Position numbers and translations under genes: made by a program. A DNA stretch of 64,000 nt from Anaerolineae bacterium (lineage in GTDB: Bacteria; Chloroflexota; Anaerolineae; 4572-78; J111): the NCBI GenBank assembly GCA_023382535.1, contig JAHDWA010000008.1, positions 62,001 through 126,000 of the forward strand. Reading direction: 5' to 3'. Below are positions 41,581 to 49,794 of the stretch, one piece after another. The notes under the pieces are model-generated. The model saw nothing but the letters and a program-made list of their open reading frames with translations. It did not search any database and was not told the DNA's origin. Numbering within the stretch: the first letter of the stretch is position 1; every line of letters begins with the position of its first letter.

Positions 41581-42585
41581 ACGATCTGTTTGCTGCAGGC
41601 CGGCAATCGAGTCAACCCCAATGCCAAACATGGCCACCTGCAGCTCCGTGGTAGCAATTTCGATTTCGTCCAGCACGGCCTGCAAGGAGTCAACCGCCGC
41701 CTTGAGGAAGGGACCGGCCATGCCGGCCAGGGTAGCGCCGAGGGCGATGCACTTGGCCATGTCCAGGCCGTTGCGCAAGCCCCCGCTGGCAATGATCGGC
41801 AGAGAGCCGCCGGCCCGTTTAGCCGCCAGAACGGCCTCGCTGGTGGGAATGCCCCAATCCACAAAGGTGGCTGCCACGCGCCGCCGGATTTCCGAGTTAG
41901 CCCGGTACATCTCCACCTGAGTCCAACTGGTGCCGCCGGCGCCGGCCACGTCAATCGCGGCTACGCCAGCCTCGACCAGGCGGCGCACGCTGTCCTCTGA
42001 GAAGCCCCAGCCAACCTCTTTGGCAATGACCGGTACGGACAGCGCCCGGCAAACGGCTTCCACCTTGGCCAGCAAACCGCTAAAATTGGTATCTCCCTCC
42101 GGCTGGACCGCTTCCTGCAAAGCATTGAAATGCAGAATCAGCGCATCGGCCTCAATCATCTCGACGGCCCGGCGGCAGTGGTCCACAGTATAGCCGTAAT
42201 TGAGCTGGACCGCGCCCAAATTGGCCAGCAAAACCGTAGTTGGGGCTACGGCTCGGACCTGGAAGGTCGGGGCCAGGGCTGGATCTTCAATGGCCGCCCG
42301 CTGCGACCCCAGCCCCATGGCGATACCGGCCCTCTCGGCGGCCTGAGCCAGGGTCTGGTTGATCTGGCGAGCCTGGTCGGTGCCGCCGGTCATGGAGGAG
42401 ATCAGGAGGGGCGCACGGAGCTTTTTGCCCAAAAACGAGACCGACGTGTCCACTTTAGCCAGGTCAATTTCCGGCAGCATTTGGTGCAAAAAATGATAAT
42501 TTTCCAGGCCGGTGGTCAGTTGGCGGAAGTTGACATCCTCTTCCAGGTTGATACGAATGTGATCTGATTTTCTCTGCTCGTGCAT
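41563..42585 (-). CDS. fni: Type 2 isopentenyl-diphosphate delta-isomerase
   Basis: This 340-residue FMN enzyme interconverts IPP and DMAPP for isoprenoid synthesis in the cytoplasm. Signatures are [14 protein letters not shown] at the N-terminus, [37 protein letters not shown] (the HxN...Q-E-x-x-x-P-E-G-D metal/substrate motif), [20 protein letters not shown] and [10 protein letters not shown] for flavin phosphate binding. The frame extends to 42792, but ATG 42585 is where family similarity starts. Only a modest ribosome binding site is visible there. Confidence 0.95.
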   Translation of the reverse strand: MHEQRKSDHIRINLEEDVNFRQLTTGLENYHFLHQMLPEIDLAKVDTSVSFLGKKLRAPLLISSMTGGTDQARQINQTLAQAAERAGIAMGLGSQRAAIEDPALAPTFQVRAVAPTTVLLANLGAVQLNYGYTVDHCRRAVEMIEADALILHFNALQEAVQPEGDTNFSGLLAKVEAVCRALSVPVIAKEVGWGFSEDSVRRLVEAGVAAIDVAGAGGTSWTQVEMYRANSEIRRRVAATFVDWGIPTSEAVLAAKRAGGSLPIIASGGLRNGLDMAKCIALGATLAGMAGPFLKAAVDSLQAVLDEIEIATTELQVAMFGIGVDSIAGLQQTDRLIKRD

Positions 42586-42795
42586 GGCTGTACGACCGCC
42601 GGCGACAGACAGCAGACCGCCGCAGGGTGAGCGGGGGTCGGTCTTCCATCGCCCTGTTCTTTTTCTTGAACAAAAGAGAATCAAGCAAGCGCAGCTTTCT
42701 AACCGCGCCTTAGACCTGGGCAGTTTACCAGTGGCCTCAGCGGGTGTCAAACTGTTGTGAGGGTTATCGGCATTAGGACGGAGGATGAACACAGC

Positions 42796-42824
42796 TTGCT
42801 ATCTAGGGTAGTCGCAACTATAAT
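42796..42824 (+). promoter_or_regulatory. Putative promoter of the CotH-VTC-DUF4956 genes
   Basis: TTGCTA (42796-42801), a 17-bp spacer and a perfect TATAAT (42819-42824). If used, transcription starts near 42831, which excludes GTG 42757 as the CotH start. Confidence 0.5.
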
Positions 42825-42834
42825 GCGCCCTGTT

Positions 42835-45741
42835 ATGTGTACCAACAGCAAGCGTAAAGTTCTTTTCTGGTTTGTGCTGCTAGTGATTTCGCTCTTTGGC
42901 GCAAACCAAATTTTTTCCAAACCCCGCGGCGATGGGGCCAGCGAGCTTATCATCAGCGAATTCCTGGCAGTCAATGGCGCCGGGCTGGCCGACGCCGACG
43001 GCGACTTTTCCGATTGGATCGAGATTTACAACCGCAGCAATCAGCCGGTCAACATGGCCGGCTGGTCGTTGACCGACGACCCCGAGCAGCTTGAAAAGTG
43101 GACCTTCCCGAATATCAGCCTGGGCAGCCATCAATATCTGGTCGTGTTTGCTTCCGGCAAAGATCGCCAGCCAGACCGGGCGGGAGCCGAACTGCACACC
43201 AATTTCAAGCTCGACCGGACCGGCGAATTTCTGGGACTGTACAATGTACTGGAAGACAAGCTGATGGACTCGGTTTCGCCCGGCTATCCTGAGCAGTTTA
43301 ACGACGTATCCTACGGCCGCCTTGACGATGACCTGGCTTTTAATTACCTGGCTCATCCCACTCCCGGCGCTGCCAATGACCCGACCCTGGCCTGGGTCGG
43401 CACGGTTGCCCCGGTCAATTTTAGCGTCGCCCACGGCTTTTATGACCGGCCCTTTAGCCTGGCCCTGACCGCCGACTCCCCTGAAGCTGCCATCCGCTAC
43501 ACCACCGACGGCAGCATCCCTGGCGAGAGTCACGGGAGAGTTTATGATGAGCCGCTGCTCATCAACCGGACTACCTTTGTCCGGGCAGCCGCCTTTAAGC
43601 CCGGCTCACTGCCTTCACTTGTCAACACGCAAACCTACATTTTCCCTGATAACGTGCTGGCTCAACCGGCCAAGCCGCCCGGCTTTCCCGACACATGGGG
43701 CACCCATGCGGTTGATTTCATTAATTACAAAAGCGGCGAGCCGGTGCAGGCCGATTATGAAATGGATCCCGACATTGTCAACGACTCCCGCTACGGCCCC
43801 ACTCTTAAAGAGGCCCTGAAAGCTATTCCGACTTTATCCATTGTCACCCCGGTCGAGGGTTTCAAAATTTACGCTAATCCTCGAGAACACGGAGTAAATT
43901 GGGAAGAGCCGGCCTCTGTTGAACTGATTGACCCGAGCGGAGCCGGGCCGGGGTTTCAAATCAATGCCGGGATTCGGATTCAGGGCGGGGCAGGCCGCTG
44001 GGAATTTATGCCCAAACATTCCTTGCGGCTCTTCTTTAGAGATAAATATGGTGCGCCCAAACTGAATTACCCTCTCTTTGCCGACTCACCGGTGGAGGCG
44101 TTCGACACCCTCATCCTGCGGGCCGGTTCGGACCGTGGCTACGCCGGCCATCCTGATACTCAAGACCAGCGTTTGACCACCTACCTGGAGGATGAGTGGC
44201 TGCGCCGTTCTCAGATTGCTATCTCGGGCATTGGCTCACACGGGGTGTTCGTCCATCTCTACCTCAACGGTTTGTACTGGGGTTTGTATAACCTCGTCGA
44301 AAAGCCTGACGAGTCCTTCATGGCCTCTTACTTTGGCGGCCAAAAAGAAGATTGGTATGTCATTAATCACAGCGGCGCGATTAGCGGTTCCAGCGACCGG
44401 TTTAATGAACTCCTCAAATTGGCCGAGGCGGGCGGGCTGGCTAATCCCGCCAGATATGCCGCGCTCAAAAACTATTTGGATGTGACCGAATTTTGCGATT
44501 ACCTCATTTTAGAATGGTATGCCGGCAACACCGATTGGCCGCAAAATAATTGGTACGCCGCGGTGCAGAATCCTTCGGGCCAGGTTAGATTTTTTATTTG
44601 GGATGGCGAGCTGACCTGGGTGGAGGGGGCCAAACTTCATGTGGGTCAAACTAACGCCGTCGGTTTGACCAATATCGTGAAACCCCTGTTCGAAGCCCTC
44701 ATTCAAAATCCCGACTTCAAAATGGAGCTGGCCGACCGCTTTTATAAACAGCTCTTTAACGGCGGAGCATTGACCGATGCCAACGCTCAAGCGCGCTGGT
44801 TGAACCTGGCCCATCACGTTGAGCCGGCCATCGCCGGCGAGTCGGCCCGCTGGGGGGATGCTCGTACCAACCCGCCGATCACCCCGGATGATTGGCGCCA
44901 GGCTCGCGAGGCCGTATTGAAACAAATGGAGGGCAATGGCGCCAGGCTGATTGCCCAGGCACGCCAGTTAGGCTACTACCCTGAACTGGACCCGCCGGTA
45001 TTCAACCAGCCAGGCGGTCTTATCGAAAGCGGGTTTGCTGTTACTTTGACCCCTCCCACTCTTCCTTTACAGGGAGGGGACACCGGTCAATCACCGACCA
45101 TCTACTACACCACCGACGGCTCCGACCCGCGCCAGCCGGTGACCGGGGCTGTTGCACCAACGGCATCAGCCTACACCGGTCCGCTGATCTTGACCGGCAC
45201 AACCCAGGTCAAGGCCCGGTTATGGGCCGGCGACTGGAGCGCTTTAACTGAGGCTACTTTTAAAGTGGTTGAGCAAAAGAGCCGGGTGGCAGTTACTGAA
45301 ATCATGTACAATCCCATCGAGGGTAACAACTACGAATTTATCGAGTTAAAGAATATCGGCGACGGGGACTTGAACCTGGCCGGCATGTTCTTTGACGAGG
45401 GCATTGAGTTTACTTTTCCGCCGGGCCAGCCGCCCCTGGCCCCCGGCGGTCTGCTGGTGTTGGTCCACAATGCCACCGCCTTCGCCGAACGCTACCCGGG
45501 CGTGGCCGTGGGCGGGGTGTACCAGGGTAAATTGTCCAATCAAGGGGAAAAAGTTACCATGCGGGATGCATCAGGACAGGCTGTATTGTCCGTGAGTTAC
45601 GATGACGAAAATGGCTGGCCATTCAGCCCCGATGGCCGGGGTGACTCGCTGGTCATTGTTGATGCGGCTGGCGACCTGGAGAATCCCCAGAATTGGCGAG
45701 CCAGTTCTAATCCCAACGGCACGCCCGGCCTGGATGAGTGA
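42835..45741 (+). CDS. CotH kinase family protein with lamin-tail and chitobiase-C-terminal-like domains
   Basis: The protein has about 968 residues from ATG 42835 (the frame is open from 42757). A signal/anchor helix (KVLFWFVLLVISLFGANQ) is followed by a lamin-tail domain (about 35-180; IISEFLAVNGAG... DWIEIYNRS) and a CHB/HEX_C-like sandwich (about 205-270; YTTDGSIPGESH). The CotH kinase-like domain (about 320-700) has RIQGG, SLRLFFRDKYGAP, YWGLYNLVEKPDE and FIWDGELTW. A second CHB-like domain (YTTDGSDPRQP) and a second lamin-tail domain (VAVTEIMYNPIEGNNYEFIELKN) follow. CotH proteins are atypical extracytoplasmic protein kinases. It is translationally coupled to the VTC gene (4-bp overlap). 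A palindrome insertion is at 45050. Confidence 0.85.
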   Translation: MCTNSKRKVLFWFVLLVISLFGANQIFSKPRGDGASELIISEFLAVNGAGLADADGDFSDWIEIYNRSNQPVNMAGWSLTDDPEQLEKWTFPNISLGSHQYLVVFASGKDRQPDRAGAELHTNFKLDRTGEFLGLYNVLEDKLMDSVSPGYPEQFNDVSYGRLDDDLAFNYLAHPTPGAANDPTLAWVGTVAPVNFSVAHGFYDRPFSLALTADSPEAAIRYTTDGSIPGESHGRVYDEPLLINRTTFVRAAAFKPGSLPSLVNTQTYIFPDNVLAQPAKPPGFPDTWGTHAVDFINYKSGEPVQADYEMDPDIVNDSRYGPTLKEALKAIPTLSIVTPVEGFKIYANPREHGVNWEEPASVELIDPSGAGPGFQINAGIRIQGGAGRWEFMPKHSLRLFFRDKYGAPKLNYPLFADSPVEAFDTLILRAGSDRGYAGHPDTQDQRLTTYLEDEWLRRSQIAISGIGSHGVFVHLYLNGLYWGLYNLVEKPDESFMASYFGGQKEDWYVINHSGAISGSSDRFNELLKLAEAGGLANPARYAALKNYLDVTEFCDYLILEWYAGNTDWPQNNWYAAVQNPSGQVRFFIWDGELTWVEGAKLHVGQTNAVGLTNIVKPLFEALIQNPDFKMELADRFYKQLFNGGALTDANAQARWLNLAHHVEPAIAGESARWGDARTNPPITPDDWRQAREAVLKQMEGNGARLIAQARQLGYYPELDPPVFNQPGGLIESGFAVTLTPPTLPLQGGDTGQSPTIYYTTDGSDPRQPVTGAVAPTASAYTGPLILTGTTQVKARLWAGDWSALTEATFKVVEQKSRVAVTEIMYNPIEGNNYEFIELKNIGDGDLNLAGMFFDEGIEFTFPPGQPPLAPGGLLVLVHNATAFAERYPGVAVGGVYQGKLSNQGEKVTMRDASGQAVLSVSYDDENGWPFSPDGRGDSLVIVDAAGDLENPQNWRASSNPNGTPGLDE
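45050..45079 (+). repeat. C-run/G-run palindrome inside the CotH gene
   Basis: CCCCTCCC and GGGAGGGG flank ACTCTTCCTTTACA, translated as part of PPTLPLQGGDTG in the loop entering the second CHB-like domain. Confidence 0.6.
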
Positions 45742-46502
45742 TGATGCTGCCACCGAAAATTAGACTTTCTGATCGCTTTGAACTTAAATATTTGCTCAAT
45801 CAGGCCCAGGCGGAGGCGCTGGCCGCCGAGCTGGCCAGGTATATGGCACGCGATCAGCGGGGGGATGAACACGGGCGTTACTTAATTACGAGCCTGTACT
45901 ATGATACGGCGGATCACCAGGCTTACTGGGACAAGATAGAAGGTCATCGCTTCCGGCGCAAGGTGCGGGTTCGGGTTTACGGCCAGGAGCAAGTAACTCC
46001 CGATACGCTCTGTTTTGCCGAAATAAAGCAGCGCATCAATAAAACGTTGCAAAAAAAGCGGGCTATCCTGCCCTATAGGGAAGCGGTTAAGTTGTGCGGA
46101 ACCGGGGAAGTAGTGGCGAGCGCAGATGAGTCTGACCAAAAGGTGATTGAGGAGATCAGTTATCTGCACCACACTCTGCACTTGCAGCCAACCTGTGTGG
46201 TCAGCTACAACCGGCTGGCCTTTGAGGGCAGCGACGAGGACCCTGGTTTGCGCGTCACTTTTGACACCCAGCTCAAGTGCCGGGCGCACGATTTGACGCT
46301 GCTGTCGCAGGGGTATACCGAAAATCAGTTCTTTCTGCCGCCCCAGCAATGTGTGCTGGAGGTCAAGGTTAACAACCGCACCCCTTATTGGCTCACCGAA
46401 CTGGTTAACTATCATCGCTGCGCTTTTCGGCGCATCAGTAAATACTGCCTGGCCCTGGAGCAGGCTAAATTAAAGGTGAGTCGCCAGCAAATCTTTGCTT
46501 AA
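45738..46502 (+). CDS. VTC domain protein (polyphosphate polymerase-like)
   Basis: This 254-residue triphosphate-tunnel-metalloenzyme-fold protein begins RFELKYLLNQAQAEAL. It contains ITSLYYDTADHQAYWDK, FRRKVRVRVYG, FAEIKQRINKTLQKKRAIL and VLEVKVNN. The alternating Arg/Lys/Glu strands form the VTC catalytic tunnel that binds triphosphate and a metal and can make polyphosphate from nucleotides. There is no membrane helix, so it probably acts with the DUF4956 membrane protein encoded next. The start overlaps the CotH stop (ATGATG), so they are co-translated. Confidence 0.9.
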   Translation: MMMLPPKIRLSDRFELKYLLNQAQAEALAAELARYMARDQRGDEHGRYLITSLYYDTADHQAYWDKIEGHRFRRKVRVRVYGQEQVTPDTLCFAEIKQRINKTLQKKRAILPYREAVKLCGTGEVVASADESDQKVIEEISYLHHTLHLQPTCVVSYNRLAFEGSDEDPGLRVTFDTQLKCRAHDLTLLSQGYTENQFFLPPQQCVLEVKVNNRTPYWLTELVNYHRCAFRRISKYCLALEQAKLKVSRQQIFA

Positions 46503-46523
46503 ATATTGATGATCGAAATCTGA

Positions 46524-46577
46524 CCCCCACCCTAGCCCCTCCCCCGATCCGGGGGAAGGGCTAGGGGAGGGGGTTTT
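46524..46577 (+). repeat. C-run/G-run hairpin with TTTT
   Basis: CCCCCACCCTAGCCCCTCCC and its complement (GGGAAGGGGCTAGGGG) surround GATCC and end in TTTT. It sits between the VTC and DUF4956 genes and may attenuate read-through. Confidence 0.65.
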
Positions 46578-46596
46578 ACGAGAAGAGAGATAAGTT

Positions 46597-47292
46597 ATGG
46601 ATTTCCAGAGTTTTCTCGGCAGCCTCCAACAGGACGCCACCGATGTTTTTAGCGTGGCCGATGTGGTTTTGGTGACGGTGTTAAGTTTTTTGCTGTCCCT
46701 GGTTATTGCCAAGGTTTACCAGCTTACCTATAAAGGGGTGTCGTACACCCAGTCATACGTCCATACGCTGATAATGATGGCCATGGTGGTCGCCATTATC
46801 ATGCTGATTATTGGTTCCAATATTGCCCGCGCCTTTGCCCTGGTCGGGGCGTTATCTATTGTCCGTTTTCGTAATGCCATCAAGGATACGCGGGATGTCG
46901 GCTATATCTTTTTTGCCATGGCCGTCGGCATGGCCTGCGGCACCCGCTTTTATCTGCTGGCGGTGATAGCAACCTTCACTATTTCTTTTATCTTGTGGGG
47001 TATGGCCATCCTCAACCTGTTTGCCAAGGACATCCGCGAGCAAATTCTCAAAATCCGGCTGCCCGGCGACATGCGTTACGAGACATTATTTGATACGGTT
47101 TTTAACCGTTACCTCAACCGTTTCAGTCTGATTGCCGTGGAGACGGTCCAGGCCGGCACGCTGACCGAGCTGGTCTACGGCGTCGAGTTAAAGCGGCAGT
47201 CCGATGCCCAGGCGTTTATGAATGAGCTGCGCCAATTGAATGATAACAACAAGGTGGCTTTGATCACAGGGTATAATGAGGTGGATTTATAG
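46597..47292 (+). CDS. DUF4956 membrane protein
   Basis: This 231-residue protein has four hydrophobic segments in the first 150 residues. The family core is YTQSYVHTLIMMAMVVAIIM, then IARAFALVGALSIVRFRNAIKDTRD and FFAMAVGMACGTRFY. A soluble C-terminal half has a ferredoxin-like appearance. DUF4956 genes are commonly found beside VTC and CotH genes, as here, and the protein is thought to work with the VTC protein at the membrane. The function is otherwise unknown. Confidence 0.88.
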   Translation: MDFQSFLGSLQQDATDVFSVADVVLVTVLSFLLSLVIAKVYQLTYKGVSYTQSYVHTLIMMAMVVAIIMLIIGSNIARAFALVGALSIVRFRNAIKDTRDVGYIFFAMAVGMACGTRFYLLAVIATFTISFILWGMAILNLFAKDIREQILKIRLPGDMRYETLFDTVFNRYLNRFSLIAVETVQAGTLTELVYGVELKRQSDAQAFMNELRQLNDNNKVALITGYNEVDL

Positions 47293-47329
47293 GTCTACCG
47301 GCAGATATCCCATGCTCGTTTTCAGAAAT

Positions 47330-47369
47330 ATGCCTTGACGAAAGAACAGTCAGGGCATTTTTAATTTTT
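47330..47369 (+). terminator. Rho-independent terminator after the DUF4956 gene
   Basis: ATGCCTTGAC and GTCAGGGCAT (one G-T pair) around a 9-base loop, followed by TTTAATTTTT. It closes the CotH-VTC-DUF4956 unit. Confidence 0.75.
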
Positions 47370-47485
47370 GCGACTTTCCGCCAGGAATACAGCCGATATG
47401 AGCGATTAGACTCTCCCTGAAATGCGGGTTGAAACAATTTTGTGAGTGAATTGTCAGTGAACTGCCAGGAAACTGTAACGATGAC

Positions 47486-47508
47486 TGTGATATAATAGCG
47501 TTATCACG
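47486..47508 (+). promoter_or_regulatory. Extended -10 promoter overlapped by a GTGATA dyad
   Basis: TGATATAAT (47488-47496) is an extended -10 without a clear -35. GTGATA and TATCAC form a dyad over the same bases. It lies 34 bp before the S1-REC-kinase gene, so a regulator could occlude the promoter. Confidence 0.5.
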
Positions 47509-47529
47509 GATAAATGAGTAAGGAATGTG

Positions 47530-49794
47530 ATGAGCCAATCGGGCCAAGCGTATAGGTTAGGGCAGCAAGTAGCAGGCAGAATCGAGAAATTGCTCTCTTA
47601 TGGCGTTTTTGTGCGCCTGGAGGATGGCGCTCAAGCTTATATCCGCCGTAGGGAACTAACCTGGGCGGGGAATATTGACCCCCATGAGTTGTGGCAAGAA
47701 GGCCAGAAGATCGAGGGGAAAGTTTTAAAGTTGGCTGAACCCGGCCAATGTTTGGAACTCAGTCACCGGGCTACCTTAACTGACCCCTGGGAGAAGTTCG
47801 TCAGCCAGTCTCAGCCAGGCGATGTCATCCAGGGAGCCGTCAAGAGCCTGAGCAGGCACGGCATCTTTGTCGAAGTTACCCCCGGTATAGATGGCCTGAT
47901 TCCACTGCGAGACCTGGCCCCATGGGAAGTGTCACAGCCGGGGGATATGCTATGGGTAGGTGATACGGTTGAAGCGGTGATTACCTCGCTTGACCGCCAG
48001 AACAGGCGACTCCGCTTGAGTATCCAGGCCCGGTGGCGCCAGGTAGCGGTGGTATCCCAGATGATGGAGCACCTTAACCTGTCCCCTGGCCTTGATAGTG
48101 GACCTGGCGACTCCCCCGCAAAAGATTTGCCGTCAGAGTCTGAAACCGCTCTCCCTACCTATCATGGTGTTGGCCGCATTCTGGTTGTGGACGACCACGA
48201 GGAGGTCCGCTTACCCCTGGTTGAGTGGCTGCGGCATCGGGGCTGTGAGGTGGATCATGCCAAAGATGCGGAAGAGGCGGCTGAAAAAGTTCAAAAAGAA
48301 ATTTATAACCTTCTCTTTATTGATCTTAATTTGCCAGGGATGGACGGCCTGACCCTCCTCCGCCAGATTAAGGGGCAAGGTCTCAAAGGCCATGCTGCGC
48401 TGATGAGCACATCTGAGTGGCTGGGGGAGCGCAGCAGCGAAATCGAAGATATTGGCGTGGTTGAGGTTTTTGTGAAACCCCTGGAACTGGACGAGATCGA
48501 GCACCTGTTGGGTCGAGTAGAACAGAAGGAAGAGCTGCCCCCGTGGCGGATGGCTCCGGCATCTGCTGATGGCAAGGCGCCAGAGTCTTTTTATCGCCTG
48601 GCCAACGCGGTGCGCAGCGGTTCCTCACTGGCCGAGCAACTGCGCGCGGGCTTGCAGCAGCTTGAGGCGGCGACGCCGGCAGAAGTAGGATTAATTTTTA
48701 ATCTTAATCCCATCTCGCAAGCGGTATCCATTACGGCTGAAGCAGGCAAAACCCAGCTTATAAACGTAGAAGCTATGCACATGCTGGGGGCCAGTCCGGT
48801 TCGAGAGGTGATCAAAGAAGGCGAACAGATTTTAGAGAACCAAATGACCGGCAAGGTGAGGGATCGCTTCCGCAAATTACTGGATTTGCTTCCTTTCGAG
48901 TCTTGTATTGGCATACCCATTGAAGTGAGTGGCGGCGTTCATCGCGCCCTGTTCCTTTTTCAACGCCAGCCGAATGCTTTCAATCGTTATCATCTGCGGG
49001 ATGCCCTGGCCGCCAGCGCCCTCTTCGCCGTGACAATTGAGCGTGAGACAATCGAACAGCGCTCGCGCGCGCTCAATAAACTATTTCTGACCGGCCAATT
49101 GGCCAGCGGCTTTGGTCACGAAGTTTACAATAAGATGTCAGGGTTGGAGATTCAGCTTCGTAATCTCCAAACAGACTGTTACCTGTCTGAAGATCAGGCG
49201 CACAGCTTAAGTGAGATCCAGCAAGCCGCCGATAGACTCCTGGAGACTTTTTACGATTTGAAGCAGACGGTTGAACTGTTCCAGCAATTGATGCGAGCCG
49301 AAGATGACCAGGAAGTGTCGCTGAACGAAGTGATTCAGAAGATTGTGACTCTGCTCAAACCGGTGATGCGTAAGGAGAAAGTCAGATTAGAGACTGAACT
49401 GGATCCGCATTTACCGAACACCGCCGGCAGTGCCGTTAGATTGCAGCAAGCATTTCTCAATATCATGCTGAATGCAATGCAACATATGCCTCAAAAGCCG
49501 GGCGGCAGCAGGTGCTTGAGCATTACCACCTCTTGCCAGATAAAAAATAAGGAACGCCCCCTTGAAGTACGCTTTTCGGATACGGGAGCGGGGATTCACC
49601 GGCAGCTTTGGGAGAAAATTTTTGAGCTGGGTTTTACTACCCGCCTGGGCGGCACAGGGCAGGGACTTTACATTGCACGCAGTCTGGTGGAGTCGGTGGG
49701 GGGCACCATCCGGGTGGAACGAAGCGTCATTCCTCTCGGGACCACCTTTGTGGTGGCCTTACCGCTGGGTCAACCGTATGGGAGGGCCAGGTGA
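47530..49794 (+). CDS. Hybrid protein: two S1 RNA-binding domains, receiver, GAF-like, histidine kinase
   Basis: This 754-residue cytoplasmic protein has two S1 domains (about 6-80 VAGRIEKLLSYGVFVRLEDG and 95-170 IQGAVKSLSRHGIFVEVTPGIDGLI). A receiver follows (about 217-335; ILVVDDHEE, LLFIDLNLPGMDG, VFVKPL). Next is a GAF-like region (about 360-510), a phosphoacceptor-type helix (SGFGHEVYNKMSGLE, His about 530), and HATPase_c (about 610-750; FSDTGAGI, GTGQGLYIARSL). ATG 47530 follows AAGGA by 5 bp. The stop overlaps the next gene's GTG by 4 bp. S1 domains bind single-stranded RNA, and their fusion to a complete kinase is unusual. RNA-responsive phosphorelay is an inference. Confidence 0.9.
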   Translation: MSQSGQAYRLGQQVAGRIEKLLSYGVFVRLEDGAQAYIRRRELTWAGNIDPHELWQEGQKIEGKVLKLAEPGQCLELSHRATLTDPWEKFVSQSQPGDVIQGAVKSLSRHGIFVEVTPGIDGLIPLRDLAPWEVSQPGDMLWVGDTVEAVITSLDRQNRRLRLSIQARWRQVAVVSQMMEHLNLSPGLDSGPGDSPAKDLPSESETALPTYHGVGRILVVDDHEEVRLPLVEWLRHRGCEVDHAKDAEEAAEKVQKEIYNLLFIDLNLPGMDGLTLLRQIKGQGLKGHAALMSTSEWLGERSSEIEDIGVVEVFVKPLELDEIEHLLGRVEQKEELPPWRMAPASADGKAPESFYRLANAVRSGSSLAEQLRAGLQQLEAATPAEVGLIFNLNPISQAVSITAEAGKTQLINVEAMHMLGASPVREVIKEGEQILENQMTGKVRDRFRKLLDLLPFESCIGIPIEVSGGVHRALFLFQRQPNAFNRYHLRDALAASALFAVTIERETIEQRSRALNKLFLTGQLASGFGHEVYNKMSGLEIQLRNLQTDCYLSEDQAHSLSEIQQAADRLLETFYDLKQTVELFQQLMRAEDDQEVSLNEVIQKIVTLLKPVMRKEKVRLETELDPHLPNTAGSAVRLQQAFLNIMLNAMQHMPQKPGGSRCLSITTSCQIKNKERPLEVRFSDTGAGIHRQLWEKIFELGFTTRLGGTGQGLYIARSLVESVGGTIRVERSVIPLGTTFVVALPLGQPYGRAR

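Noticed and set aside
42586..42792. N-terminal extension of the isomerase
   Set aside because: Family similarity starts at the ATG at 42585. The extension is basic, Cys-containing and overlaps the promoter of the opposite gene.
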